DNA from: Porodaedalea pini
Lineage: Eukaryota > Basidiomycota > Agaricomycetes > Hymenochaetales > Hymenochaetaceae
Direction of reading: 5' to 3'
Length of the DNA stretch: 64,000 nucleotides
NCBI GenBank assembly: GCA_002794775.1
Contig: NBAY01000003.1
Span: forward strand, 1,302,001-1,366,000
Positions 35,801-48,048 of this stretch are shown one piece after another; the stretch's first letter is position 1; each line of letters opens with the position of its first letter. A program made the translations under genes and the position numbers. Under the pieces are notes generated by a model. It was not told where the DNA came from and searched no databases. It worked only from the letters and a program-made list of their open reading frames with translations.

Positions 35801-38800
35801 TCAGCCCTCAGCCACTTCTAGTGACACCCCCGCTATAGCATCGACGACCGCAGTACCATTGGCTGGTTTGGCCGTGTCGTCGATCCCGTTCTCCGTTGGC
35901 GGCGAAAGCGGGAGCTCAGGCTGCTCTGGAGAGTCAGCGAGATTCCCGTCGGAATCAAGGGTCGGCACGGGTATGGGAAGGGCTTTCTCCATCGGACGCG
36001 GTGACCTCTCTCTTTGCCCTTCTAAAGGTAATGGAGATAGCGGAGACGAAGGCCTCATCATTGTTGGCACACTGGTGTCAGAGACCAGTTTCTCCGGTGT
36101 TGGAGGAGGCGGTGGCGATTTTGGAGGAGTAACAGGTTCATGCACCGGAGCCTTCTCAGGAAAGAAAGGCGATCCCTGCCTTTCTACACTTGGAGATTGT
36201 GGCGGCTGAGCAGTGGCAGCAGCTTTCGTGTCGGAAGATTTAAACGTCGATGAACGCCTGAATATGCCCCTTAGTCGCTCGTTTGCAGATTCCATCGTGC
36301 TCGCAGCGTTTGCAGCTAATGAATGAGGGTGAGGCTGCACTTGCTGACCTGGTGAGCTGCTAGCACCAGATGGTAATGTGGGAGTTGGTAAATTTGATCC
36401 GGACTGCTCCAGCTGGGCGCCTCCTGGGCGAGGTACCTGTTTCTCGCCAATGACGGTTTCAAGCATACCAGTGGATGCATTGACATTCTTCAGGCTAGAG
36501 AAATTCTGATGCAAATAACGGGCATCGCGCAATAATCTGCAAACAAATGAATTGACGCAGTCAACTACATTATTACTGCAATGCATACCTATCTTTTGCT
36601 TCTAGGCTTGGTAGCTCAATCTTCCCATACTCCTCCGAAAGACGATGATTTATTGCAGCAAAAACTTGCGACATGATATACTATTTCCGCTTTGAATCAG
36701 TAGCTCCACATTGTTGTCACTATCAGACTGACCTCAAGTGCAGCTTCTTGCAGATAGCGAGACAAGACCTTGTGCAACGTAACAGTCTCCTTCACCAACA
36801 CCGTCATGTATTCATTGACACTAGCGCGAGAGACAGACCAATCGACAGCTTGTAAGGTTTTGCAATGAGCGTTGAGACGATCGCCCATGATGGCAATAAG
36901 CTTGGAATGGATTTCCTGTTGATGCTCTTGGTAGTCCTGCAGAAGATTGAATACGCTAGCTCAGGTGTGTCAACTACAAAAACTCACTCTTTTTAACTTG
37001 TCAAACTCTACAAGCATGACTGCCTGCTTAGGATTCAAGTGCCGACGGAAACATTCGCGAACGTAAGGAATAAGTGCAATCACAATTGAAAGAGACTGAG
37101 ACGCAAGTGCTGTGTACATCTCGTCAGATATGCGCGCATGCAAGTCAGTAACCAAAAAAAAGCCTACCCAGGTGCTTAGCAGTTATGTTCTTCAGTCCAG
37201 CTGATCGCATCGCTCCTGCTCCCAGCACCACCTGGCACGTTCTAGAGTTAAACGCCTTCAAGAATTCGATCACCCGGCCGACAGCATCAGTCGTGAGGAG
37301 GGAGAGATTGGTGATGATTTTGAGGTAGTCAACCAAGAGGCCTATCATTTTTAGCGTGGCGGACACCGCAAAATACTTGCGATCCTCGATGCTTAGGTGC
37401 TTGGAGGATGGGGGCGTAGCATGTGTACCGTTTGCCTGAGGTGGAAGAGACCTTGGAGAAGTCTGAGAGACAAGCAGCTCGGGCGAGTCTCGCACAGCAG
37501 AATCGATGATCACATTAGCCAATGCTTGCGCATCAGAAGACACCTCTGCCGCCGACCACTGCTCTTCTTCCACGAGTTTAGCAGACTGCGATATCCGACT
37601 CTGGTGCATTGTCTGCAGAAACGTTTTGGCCTGTGACACGACGGCACCGCGCAACCCCACGATCATTCGGCGGCATATTGTCTCTGTGCGAATGACAAAG
37701 TTCCAAGTTTCATTGAAAACACCAAGGAAATTGGGAAGATCTAGGGCAGCATGTTGCTCGGCTCGTATACTAAGGACCTTAGAGGCTCTTGAATGAGCAA
37801 GTTCTGTCGCGGAAGAAAGTATATCAGATAGATCGGCTTGTAACGGAGAAATTCCAACAGAGGATTCCGAAGACCTAGGAAAACACAGTTGAGTTGTATA
37901 ACTACTATTGTGTGATGAAACGCTTACTGGAGAGACTGCACGACCTCAAGCAAAATAGCGTTCTGTGTCTGTAGTTCCTGGATGCCACCCAACAGTGTGC
38001 TTAGGATAATTCGTAACAAGGACATAAAATCCTCGTAAGACATTTCCCGCAGGAGGTCTCGCAAGGCAGTTCTGTATAAGGATAAGTGAGCAGAAACAAA
38101 GTACTGAATGTAGCTTACTTACCCATTTTCGGCATCAGTCTTCACTGTTGAGTTTGGATCCTCTTCATCGAGCTCTTCTGACGAAGGCAGGTGCTTCATG
38201 CAATAGTTAACAACTGTTCTTCTAGAAGGGTGAGAAGGCATACTTTCTTCATGCTCGATCTTATTTCCACTAAAGCGACCGCCGTCCATCTCACTACTGC
38301 ATCCTTCAATGCATTGGTCCGCTTTAGACCCTGTGCAAGAGGTCGCAATCGATCTCGGAGCATAGTCAGTCTTTCAGCCCTGGCTGCATCGGTTTTATCA
38401 GACGCGGGTTCCTGAGTAGTCACCATCGGTGAATCCATCTGGTTCACGAGGTCAGTCCTGAGCACAGTGACAAGCTCGGATGTGAGAGATGAGGCAATCT
38501 CCAAAGTTAGCGCACGAAGATGTTCGGGGAGGGATGCAAATGCGCTGAGTGATGAAAGAGGTATAAAGGGCAATGTCGGCTTTGAGGGTCCAGAAGAAGC
38601 CGATTCAGATTCTTCAGCAATCGACTCCGGAACAGCAGTGAGCATAGAATTGCGCTTCGAAGGTCTGGAAAATGATTTCAGGGACTTAGCCTGGACGGAT
38701 TCAACTTGCTGTTGCTGATTTTCCTCGTGGTGCCATAATCCTTCCATTCCCTCTACAAGGCCAAGAGCCGCATCCCACTCTCCTCCACTCGCCAGATTGC

Positions 38801-39845
38801 GTGCGAGACCGAGCATTTCGCCCACACTTTGCATGGTCTTCACGCCTTCCCTGACATCGCCCAAATTCTTTATCTTCTTCTCCAGACGAACAACCTCCAG
38901 ACCTTTCTTCGCTCCGCCTTCGTCTACCTCGCGTAGCATTCCACGAAGCTTCCGTATCCGCTCGAGACACTGAGTCGATTCTGTTTGAAGCTCATTCAAA
39001 TTTGTAAGAGCCGCAAAGAAAGAAGAGGAACGAAGGGAGATTTCACGAATGAGGTGGATTTCAATTGTGTCGGCGTAATGCGAGAGCTTCTCTAGTAGAG
39101 GGAGTGAATGGGATAATGCGGAAGGATCGAGACGCTCTCCATCGCCATCACGCTGTTCTGTCACGGCAGCAAATGTCCTCGGATCGCTCAAGTCAAAGGA
39201 AGGGCCGAAGAACACCGACGGCACACTATCCAACGATGGAATCGAGGTTCCGCGCGATAGTCGAGGTGCTCGAGGCGTTGCTGGAAGCTCCGAATCCATT
39301 TCAGCCAAGCCGGCAGCGAATACATCTGCTTGCCCTTCCTGACCGGTTTGCACAGTCTTCTCAAACTGCTCCCACTCTGGAGCAACAGCTTTGAGATATG
39401 CATCAAAATCTTTGCGGCGCACGCGAGGTAACTGGGAAGGTATAACGGGTGGGACCGACGCATGAGCTTTCGGCGGCGCGGACTTCTTATGTGGACTATT
39501 CACGAGCGTGGATATAGCTATGAGAACGTTAATTGTGCTCCAGAATACAAACAGTTTTTTAGCCCACGTACCATTAAAGCCATATTTTGCACTACTCCAA
39601 CCAGAAGGTATAGCTCCGACTGCTAGGGATGCGGACGAGAAGTTGAAATTGCCAAGGGCGGGCCTGTATGCAAAGTAGTCTCCGCGTCCCTCACTCGTAC
39701 CAGACACGCTGGCAGGTCCGGCCTTCCGCGTAGCTGCATCCCAAGCAAAATGATACGGTCGAGCATTAGAGAAATCAGGCAACGGTGGAACGGGAGAACC
39801 AGGGCGCGAAGTGGAGGCTACGGATTGTTGGTCACGGTCTGACAT
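35801..39845 (-). CDS. VPS54: Vps54, GARP tethering complex subunit
   Basis: Tethers endosome-derived vesicles at the trans-Golgi. Exons: 39845-39572, 39517-38244, 38193-38123, 38071-37928, 37874-37168, 37109-36988, 36936-36733, 36680-36589, 36536-35801 (1207 aa). The N-part shows RKDFDAYLKAVAPEWEQF and a helical Vps51/54-type region (LSHYADTIEIHLIREISLRS); the C-part carries the Vps54 signature GAGAMRSAGLKNITAKHLAL followed by SQSLSIVIALIPYVRECFRR. The last 200 residues are Pro/Ser-rich and disordered-looking. Intron 1 (54 nt) has no stop and is a multiple of three, so it reads open in genomic DNA. It converges on BRX1 with 231 bp between stops. Confidence 0.92.
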
Positions 39846-40299
39846 GCCCTTGTAACTGCCAGCAACTTCTAGTGAGAGTCACCCTGGCTCATAATCTTGT
39901 TCTCTCGTCGCAAGTTGAGCCAACCAACCTCTGAAGATAGAGAAATGGATAAGTTTAGGCACTGCGTTGGAATAGACAACTTGAGGTGACGGTGGGAAGG
40001 AGACTAAGCTTAAATTCACGGTCGCGTACAACGCGTTTACTCTGCTTTCCCATTCACCTCATTGGACACTGCCATCGGCGTGCTTTGCGTTAGTATAAAT
40101 TCACTTAGAAAGCTACACGTATGTTATCCTCAACCCAATCAAGTGAAAGGCGAGGTACTCGTACAGGATCATCCCCGCCGGGCAGATGACGGAAGCGTGG
40201 ACAGACCTTTTCTCATCACGAGCGCACTGTCGAATCAGACGAAGTTGACTGGTACTGCCGTTTAAACCCTGTGCTGGCTGTTGAGTATCTATCACTATC
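39846..40299. promoter_or_regulatory. Divergent promoter region VPS54 / adenosine deaminase
   Basis: 454 bp between the two start codons, with no reading frame of note. No TATA box could be assigned with confidence. Confidence 0.4.
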
Positions 40300-42524
40300 A
40301 TGTCCGACCACGATACCTATCTATCTGCTCGAGCCAGCCTGATTGCGGAGGAGAGATCGCTGCGATGTGATGCCGCACACCTTCAGGCCGCTTCAAATGA
40401 GGAGCTACAAGCAGAAGAGATCATCCGAGCCATCAAGACGGAGGAGGCCAAAGCCATTTGGTCCGTTGAACATGAAGGAGTTACCAATACTTTCCCGGGT
40501 ATGGAGTTTCTGTCTGGTGTGTATAATTTGGTGCCTTGTAGCCTCCATGTGAATTCAAACATTCCTACAGCAAAGAAACTTGTTATGAAAAGCAAGATAT
40601 TCCAGATACTCCAGAGGGTGATTGTGTTCATATTGTCACCCGAAAGTCCATATTAACACGTCGTAAGATGCCCAAGGGTGGGCTGCTTCACGGCCACCTG
40701 GACGCGATGGTTGATTCCTCTTTTCTCCTCAAGCTTGCACTTGCACAACCAGCGGTCCACGTTCGCTCCTCTGCAGCTCTTACTGCGGCAAATATCAAAA
40801 CTATTCTCCCCGAGTTCCAAGGACTACCAGCCAGCGAGTTCACGAATGCAAACAGCCTTACTGATAACTACATCCCCGGAACCTGGGTTAACATCAGGCA
40901 GGCGAGAGAGACATTCGATCCTGCGCTTGGTGGATCAGGTGGATTCGATTCATGGGTTACAGGAGCATTGACAATCAATCCGAGCGAGGCGTATGGAACA
41001 CATAACACAGTGTTGAAGGTATGGATCATTATGTTGCACAAACCAATGTTCTACTAAAACTAGGCCTAGATCTGGGAAAAGTTCCAGGGCATCTTTCTGA
41101 TTGCAGTTGTGCGTCATTTCATGCACTACGTACTACGTTACGCCCTCTCAATAATTACTTGTAGGGCCTGACGCGCTTTGCACCAGTCATGGTCGACTAC
41201 GTTCGAGAATTCTTCCTTTCATCTATCGAAGATGGTGTCTCTTATATTGAAGCCCGGATGCCATTCTTCTCGAAGTCAGTCCACACAGACTCGCATGTGA
41301 ATCGTGAAAATTATCTCAGCTTGTTGCTCATAGGGTCATGGTCCGTGCAGATGGACAGCATAATGTTACGCACCGTGAATGGGTGATGATGTTCGAGAAG
41401 GTGCTCAATGAAGTCAAGGATGAAATGAAAGCGAAGGGTCGTTCTGACGAATTTTTCGGAGCACGTCTAATCTATACGACTCTTCGCAACGTGACATGCG
41501 AAGAGCTCGAATGGTATCTTGAGGACTGCATTCAGTTAAAGCAAGAGTTTCCACACATGATTGCCGGTCTGTCACTCTTTCTGTATGCAAATGGCTTGAC
41601 GTTCAAATTTCTAACAGCTCTTGTTTATTAGGCTTTGATCTTGTAGGAAATGAGAACACTTTGCGTTCTCTGATCTATTACATAGAACCTCTCCTGCGAT
41701 TCAAGAAGCGCGTTGCTGAGCTTGGTCTTGATCTTCCATTCATCTTCCATGCGGGAGAAACACTTGGTGACGGATCTGAAGCGGATAATAATTTATACGA
41801 CGCGATCTTGCTGGGCACGAAGCGTATAGGTCATGGGTATGTGTTGCTCTTATTTTGTTTGATTGATATATTCTGACTCCGTCCTTGACGCAGGTTCTCG
41901 CTTGCTAAACACCCCAAACTCATTGAAATTGTAAAAGAGAGGGGCATTGCTATAGAAATGTGTCCAATATCGTACGTCTCGCGAATGATATCTAAGAAGA
42001 GTCTCTGCTCAACGTAAACATCGCAGAAATGAGATATTGGTTGGTTATTTCTCATTCAAATCCGCTTGTGCACAGAAACTGATCAGTTACCCAATGCAGC
42101 GTCTGACCTCGTCAATGCCAGCGCATCCACTCCCCATGTTGCTGAACAATGGTGTGACCATTGCGTTAAGCTCCGACGACCCAGCGATCTTTGGTAACAT
42201 GGGGTTGTCTTTTGATTTCTTCCAGGTATGTCGCCTTGCTCCAGCAATGTATAATAGGCTTGTATCCATTCAAACGATGTCTTTCACAGGTCCTCGTAGC
42301 GAGCGACATCACCGGATTGATCACGCTCAAGGCCTTGGCACGCCAAAGTCTCGAGGTATGTGATAATTCTAGGGCAACTCCTATCATTCTCCATTCAGTC
42401 TAACATGATATTTTAGCATTCTACGCTAGATGATAAAGACAAAGGAGCGGCACTAGACGCCTGGGAGAGACGCTGGGCCCTTTTCATCAAGTCCATTGTC
42501 GACGGCTCGATCATACCTTCCTAA
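40300..42524 (+). CDS. Adenosine deaminase-related growth factor (ADGF/CECR1-type) deaminase
   Basis: Hydrolytic deaminase of the metal-dependent amidohydrolase superfamily, converting adenosine or a close analogue to the inosine form. Twelve exons: 40300-40516, 40571-40617, 40668-41018, 41070-41105, 41165-41274, 41334-41566, 41632-41836, 41894-41971, 42027-42039, 42100-42225, 42290-42355, 42417-42524 (529 aa). Seen: PKGGLLHGHLDA with the metal-binding H-x-H, YIEARMPFFSK, FIFHAGETLGDG with the proton-donor His/Glu, KRIGHGFSLAKHP and the active-site Asp pair in ALSSDDPAIFGN. No clear signal peptide is seen at MSDHDTYLSARAS, so unlike animal ADGFs it may be intracellular. The 13-nt exon 9 completes the SNEIL block. 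Confidence 0.92.
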
Positions 42525-42636
42525 CTTTCTTCGATACACACAATCAAGTATGGAACCGTTACGATCGCTCGTGAAATTAGATGTTTCACCTGTAGGATTA
42601 GATTAGGTGCCAGTGAATACAACGTATGGATGCAAA

Positions 42637-43116
42637 TTACGATAGTCCTTTGGCTATATGAGAGTGGCGCACACCACTTACATCTTTATGGCCTGTCATA
42701 TATCCAATTGATGCACGGAGTATGAGGCCAGCAAGGCGCACGTCATCTTCGTCTTTCGGTGCATAAATCAGAAGATTTTCTTTCGGCAGACTCAAACGAC
42801 CGCTGAGCGGATGACGTTCGCCCCAGCCTTGTTCAATCACTGTGCATTTTGTTTGTGAATATTAAATTCTCGGAGAGTAAGCCTCTCCAGACTTACCGAG
42901 CTTGCAATCTTGCGGTGAAAGCGTTAGATGCAATGAGTAGTCTTTATACTTGTGGTAGTGCGCGATCCCGCGCCACGCAGCGTCTGCGACGTTGTGCAGA
43001 CTCGGGATAGAAGGATGGATGGCCATGAAATCGCCCAGCCTCTCGTGCGGCGAGACTTGTACATCGACAAGTTTTGGGTTTGCCTCTGCGATGTCGCGAA
43101 ACTCGCGTATGAGCAT
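42637..43116 (-). CDS. Luciferase-domain protein (DUF5519-like), 5' end unresolved
   Basis: Recognisable core of the small 'luciferase domain' family found in fungi and actinobacteria; biochemical role unknown. Exon 43116-42893 (and upstream) reads NPKLVDVQVSPHERLGDF, HPSIPSLHNVADAAWRGI and SLHLTLSPQDCKL. After an intron the exon from 42841 reads VIEQGWGERHPLSGRL and ENLLIYAPKDEDDVRLAG. The stop used is at 42637, but GTAAGT follows KD. Splicing there to an AG near 42590 would give a longer tail ending at the adenosine-deaminase stop. Upstream, the same frame stays open to about 43420 (HPIYRNKAYVEQAANGYADF) without an ATG, so a 5' exon is missing from this model. The coordinates given are the minimum. 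Confidence 0.6.
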
Positions 43117-43831
43117 CTGCCCGGTTTGCTGCGACTGAGACAGATATGATTCCTTTTGGATATTGTGTGTAGATGTTGTGAGCTCGGGAAAGGAGTGCGA
43201 ACAAGCGGGATGTGAGTTGCGAGAGAGACTCTTGAGGGATGAGGAAAGACATGTTTCTTCAGGTCCTGTGGGATCGGGCGTCGTTGTCTGTTGTGTGTTT
43301 ATTCTTTTTTTGAAGTCTGCGTAGCCATTTGCCGCTTGTTCGACGTAAGCCTTGTTTCGATATATTGGATGCCGAAGGTACGCGTTGTCCTCCGAGCCCG
43401 CAGCAGAGACTCGGTAAGATCATGAGACCATCAGAGTTAAGTCGAGACTTTGGGTTTGGGTTGTGCTTTGCGTTCGAAACGAAGTGGTGAGGGAACGCGT
43501 ACGTGTTGCGGCATTGGACTTGTAATCTATACGGAGGTCAAACGGATCGGCGATGCGTTCTTTTCACGAACCGAAGCATCGATCAATCCTTACTTTCTCT
43601 GTCAGAAAAATCAAGAAATCGAGTGCATACCGCAGTAAGTACCCAAAGCTTGTATCGGAAAATGGCTGTAAGAGACAGGGCACAAGAAAGTGGATTTGGA
43701 GAAGGACAACTTGAAGAAATATGCATCGACGTGTTGATCTCTCTTGTGAAAGTCTACAGTGGTGATAAATTATGTGAACCGAGCTTGTCTACAGGGCATT
43801 CAGACCGAGAATCCACAGGTGATATCAAGTT

Positions 43832-45241
43832 CTAAGCAACGAGAGGGGGGGTGTCCTCTCCATTAACAGTCAAAGAAGCGTGTCCACTCGAGCCGTTCGC
43901 CTTAGTCTTCGCTGCAGCGCCATACACCGCAACCTGCAAGGCGTGCCCTATGTCGCCTACCAGATCGTCACCGTCTTCGACGCCGCAGCTCAACCGGATA
44001 AGATCGTCGCCGATCCCGAGCTCAGCACGTTCGGCGGGAGGGATCGAACCGTGCGTCATCAGCGACGGTAGCTCGGCAAGCGATTCAACACCGCCGAGCG
44101 ACTCAGCGAGCGTGAATAGACGTAAGGAAGTCAGGAAGGTCTCCGCCGTTGCACGAGCCTTGTCTCCATACGTTTCCGCGCCCGGCGTCGCGATCCGGAA
44201 AGAGATCATCCCGCCATAGGGAAATCCGCCCACTGCTTCGCGAGCTCCGAGCCCATCAATCCAAGCTCGTGAATGAGGGCTCAGGTTTTCGTACGCGAGC
44301 TCATTGCGTGGGTGACTCGCAAGTCCGGGATACACGACGTCCTTTACTTCGTTGCCCACACGGCTCTCTAAGAAACGCGCGACGCGCAGAGCGTTCTGGC
44401 CATGCTGTCGCATGCGCAGGTGCAGAGTCTTTGCTCCGCGTTGTGCGAGCCAGCAATCGAAGGCACTCGGGACAGCGCCGATTGCGTTCTGCAAGAAGCG
44501 GAGGCGCTGGGCGAGCTCTGCGTGTCGTGGAGGAACGATAAGTGCACCCATGAGCACGTCAGAGTGTCCGTTGATGTACTTTGTGAGTGAGTGTACGACG
44601 ATGTCTGCGCCAGCTAGAAGGGGAGATTGGTAATAGGGCGATAAGAAGGTAGAGTCTACGAGGACAAGTGGATTGGACGGGTGCGAGCGTGCGATTGCAA
44701 CGATTCGAGGGATGGAGATGAGTCGTAGCGTAGGGTTCGTAGGCGATTCTATCCAAATCAGCTGGACATTAAGTGTCAGCATATTAGCAGCATATATGCA
44801 CATCGATGCCCTTACCTTCGTATTGGGTTTAATTGCAGCATAGATTGCTTCGTCACTTTCTTTCTCCAAGTCGACGAACGACGTCTCCAGATTGGAGACC
44901 TTGGTCATGTACCGGAACGTGCCGCCATAGACGTCATTAACGCTGAGGACGTGTGCGTCGGGCGCGAGGCTCTGAAGAACTGTAGCAGTTGTTGCGGATC
45001 CCGAAGCGAACGCGAGCGCGTGTCCGCCGCCTTCCTCGAGGCTGGCTAGGAGTTGCTCGAGTTGATCACGATTGGGATTACCAGAGCGTGTGTATTCGTA
45101 GCCTTTGTGCACGCCGACGGCAGCCTGTGCGTAGGTCGTCGAGAGCGAGATGGGCGGGATGACGGCACCCGTCTCCTGGGAGGGTGCGGAGCCTGTATGC
45201 ACAGCGCGCGTACCGAAGCCGTCGACATAACTGCTAGGCAT
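43832..45241 (-). CDS. CYS3: Cystathionine gamma-lyase (PLP enzyme)
   Basis: Cleaves cystathionine to cysteine, ammonia and 2-oxobutyrate in reverse transsulphuration. Two exons: 45241-44816 and 44761-43832 (451 aa). Seen: GFGTRAVHTGSAPSQETGAV, the substrate/PLP segment YEYTRSGNPNRDQLE, FASGSATTATVLQ, LVLVDSTFLSPYYQSPL, the Schiff-base lysine in SLTKYINGHSDVLMG, LAESLGGVESLAELP and RLSCGVEDGDDL. Start chosen at MPSSYVDGF, the family's usual N-terminus; an in-frame ATG 44 codons upstream (45373) would add a basic Ser/Pro-rich extension. The 54-nt intron is stop-free and a multiple of three. The C-terminal 30 residues are specific to this copy. Confidence 0.94.
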   Translation of the reverse strand: MPSSYVDGFGTRAVHTGSAPSQETGAVIPPISLSTTYAQAAVGVHKGYEYTRSGNPNRDQLEQLLASLEEGGGHALAFASGSATTATVLQSLAPDAHVLSVNDVYGGTFRYMTKVSNLETSFVDLEKESDEAIYAAIKPNTKVRASMCIYAANMLTLNVQLIWIESPTNPTLRLISIPRIVAIARSHPSNPLVLVDSTFLSPYYQSPLLAGADIVVHSLTKYINGHSDVLMGALIVPPRHAELAQRLRFLQNAIGAVPSAFDCWLAQRGAKTLHLRMRQHGQNALRVARFLESRVGNEVKDVVYPGLASHPRNELAYENLSPHSRAWIDGLGAREAVGGFPYGGMISFRIATPGAETYGDKARATAETFLTSLRLFTLAESLGGVESLAELPSLMTHGSIPPAERAELGIGDDLIRLSCGVEDGDDLVGDIGHALQVAVYGAAAKTKANGSSGHASLTVNGEDTPPLVA

Positions 45242-45597
45242 TGTAATGTAGGTTGAGGAGGATGGGGGTGTCGAGGGAGGAGGCGGCTGGACGTGATTAT
45301 ATGCGATGCGATGGCGAGTGAGTGACGCCTTCGCATGAGTAAGATTCACGGCAAATGCCCGAGCCAGCCGCAATGACTGTCATGCTGGGTCGTTACTGTC
45401 AGCCGCCCATCGCCAGTGACTCGTGTCTGCTGGTATTGGAAGTACTAGTCGCTGTGCTGTAAATACGGTACTCATCCTATATTGGAGGTGCTGGGAGGCT
45501 GGGTTCAAGAGTGTGGGAGTAGATGTAACAGTAATACACTGACGCGTGCTGTGTAACATGTAACATGTAAGCTCTTGCCTTTCGACGTCTCCACTCA
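45242..45597. promoter_or_regulatory. Divergent promoter region CYS3 / cyclin C
   Basis: 356 bp between start codons. It has a short tandem repeat of 'taacatg' near 45555-45568 and no distinct TATA box. Confidence 0.35.
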
Positions 45598-47146
45598 ATG
45601 GCAACAGACTTCTGGTCATCATCGCACTTGTGAGCCTGCCATGATTCTCTATCTTATGCCGATTCTAACTCGTCTCAAAAAGCAAGAGATGGATCGTTGA
45701 CCGCGCAACGCTCCGCCAGGCGCGTTCTGAAGACATGCACTATGTCGACGACCCAGACCACCTCGCACTTCTCGGCATATTCTTCGCAAACTGTGAGTGC
45801 TTTTCACTGTGTATTCCCAACTCGTTCTCAAAGAAAATGCCTAGGTTAGTGATGTCAAAGTTAGGAAACAAGCTCAGTATGCGCCAGCGTGTCATCGCAA
45901 CTGCGACCGTCTTCTTCCGCCGTTTCTACCTCAAAAACTCTTATTGTGAAACGGATCCATACTTGGTTCTCGCGGCATGCTGCTACGTAGCAGCGAAAGC
46001 TGAGGAGTCGCCTGTCCATATCAAGACGGTGATTGTCGAGGCTCGGAATGTCTTCGGTGCGTATGCGGATCGAGATCTACTACTTGATTAAAAGCTCAGC
46101 TCGCGCATTGTAGGCGAGTATAATATCAGACATTTCCCTACAGAGCACTCTAAACTCGCAGAGATGGAATTCTATTTGGTTGATGACCTCGAATGCGACC
46201 TAGTTGTCTTCCATCCCTACCGAACGCTCATGACGCTCGTGAGAGATACGAGCCAGGCAGAGCAAGCTATTGAAGAAAAGGAAGCTGGTGAACTCGGAGC
46301 TGGTATAGACGATGGACCTCGATACTGGGGTACTGGGGAGGGCAAACTCGACATGCACACTGGAGGGATCCAGAATGCTTGGTTAGCATTTCACTCTAGT
46401 AGCCCATTATATTGCTAATCTAAACATGCAGGTTCTTGATCAACGACACCTACCGCTCCGACATCTGTGTATTATATCCACCTCACCTCATTGCAATAGC
46501 CGCACTCTACCTTATTTGCGTCCTCAATCCATTCGTGCGGCAGGCCCATCTGGATTGGACCGAACTGAAGCAGGCCGCTCTGACCGCGGCCCAAAATCAG
46601 TCCGGAGCGACCACCCGTCGATCAGCGAGACATGCCAGTTCCTCCAGCTCCACAATAGGCTCTGTACCACAGAAACGAACAGCATCATCGGATAGCAGCA
46701 CCGACGACGGGGCCGCACGTAAACCGAACATCCCTCCCCAGGACTTCGTCGGATTCTTCGCCAGCCTGAATGTGAATATGCGGCTTATAGCCACCATCGC
46801 GCAGGAGATGATCTCGTTCTACGCGCTTTGTGACCGTCTAAAGGAGGATTTCAACCCAGTCGCTGCATCCGGTCAGGCTGCAGGCGTCAGCCCGGCATCT
46901 GGGAACCGTCATACGCAAAAGGCTGGTGCACATTCTGTAGACGATTCTTCCAAACCAGCTGCAGGATTCGACGTGGACTCGAAGTTTCTTGTTCAGTTGC
47001 TGAACAGGATAAGGGCGTTGAAAGAGGCGGACGTCGCACACCCCGCTTCGGGTCGACCAGCTGCGGTAAATAGGCTATTGGAAAGGACTCAGGAGCTGGG
47101 TGAACGTTTGTCTGCTCGTGCGCACCATCTTCATCTCGTAAACTAG
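45598..47146 (+). CDS. SSN8: Cyclin C, Mediator kinase-module subunit
   Basis: Partner of Cdk8 in the Mediator kinase module, repressing or tuning RNA polymerase II promoters. Exons: 45598-45629, 45683-45792, 45850-46056, 46114-46381, 46432-47146 (443 aa). Diagnostic features: MATDFWSSSHFKRWIVDR, the cyclin-C N-terminus; the first cyclin box LSMRQRVIATATVFFRRFYL, VLAACCYVAAKAEESPVHIK and EMEFYLVDDLECDLVVFHPY; and the second box ILYPPHLIAIAALYL in the last exon. It is longer than yeast Ssn8 (323 aa) because of an acidic insert (EEKEAGELGAGIDDGPRYW) and a Ser-rich C-terminal region. The first exon is only 32 nt. Confidence 0.94.
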
Positions 47147-48048
47147 AATATTATAATTGACAGTACTACTTCTGATGACGGAACAGGGTTGTTTTGGGAG
47201 CGATTTAGTGAATCTGTGATTTATCAAATCTTAAAAAAACAGACTGGACATGATATCTTGAGCTAAACACTTTGTGTAGAAACATATCCTTCATTTGGAG
47301 ATCGACTATGGCTCGATTGAGATAACTTCTGTTGTATCTTGTTGATGCGACCCAATCACACAGCTCGGCTTGATGGTAAATAACAGTTCACGATATTATT
47401 CGCGAGTATTCATACTATTGTTATAAATGACTTTTTGCACATTTTATCAGAGTGGAGATCTAAAGCAACGTGGCTGCTATTCAATATCGTTGAACCTAAG
47501 AACAAGTGGGGGCCTCGATCGTGAAATCGCGGAGGTCCGCACACAAGAGAAAGGACTGAGATCCGCGAGACAGCTCGCAGCTACAAATCGCTCCGAACGA
47601 TTCATCGCATTGCACTATATGGACGCGTGGACACTGGCTAACTGCAAGACAGTTCATTTAATTATTCCGCAGTGTAGAACTAGGAAGACTGACCACATAA
47701 ATCAACATAACATGTCCCCCCCCCCCCCACTCGGCTCGCCAACGAAGAGGGAAAGGTTCATCCAGGAAGACCAGTTGAATGTTCCTGTCCTTACACAATT
47801 GGAGCGTCGCAAAGCACAACACAGCAATGTATGTAAGAGACTTTCCAAGGCATGCTAACGCCCGGACTATCGCGTTCTGGTGAGCCAATTATGATCAGAC
47901 AAAGCGGAGCCGGGGAAGACCATCCACAAGCTTATCAAGGTTCTCGAAAAACAAGTTCAGCGGCTCGACGATATCGCTTGAGTTGTATAGGATGGCGGGG
48001 AGGACGCGGACCGGAAGGAAGACAAGCTGTAATGTAGGGCCAGCCTTT
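47147..48048. other. Intergenic with a possible small gene and a poly-C tract
   Basis: Contains 13 consecutive C at 47716-47728. A plus-strand frame from 47712 (MSPPPP...) reads LNVPVLTQLERRKAQHSN and is followed by a GTATGT...GCTAACG...CAG intron-like signal. The downstream helix KTIHKLIKVLEKQVQRLDDI ends in a stop near 47980, but in a phase the splice does not join. I do not call it a gene. Confidence 0.35.
47716..47728. repeat. Poly-C homopolymer, 13 bp
   Basis: Uninterrupted C run on the plus strand; it is length-unstable and a likely site of read-length error. Confidence 0.9.

Noticed and set aside
43490..43570. tRNA-Thr-like stretch with a TGT-type loop (CTTGTAA)
   Set aside because: Only a partial anticodon stem forms; there is no T-arm or matching acceptor stem, and the B box is absent.
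47712..47983. Small helical protein spliced from two short exons
   Set aside because: The attractive intron signals do not keep the reading phase needed for the second helix, and there is no family match.
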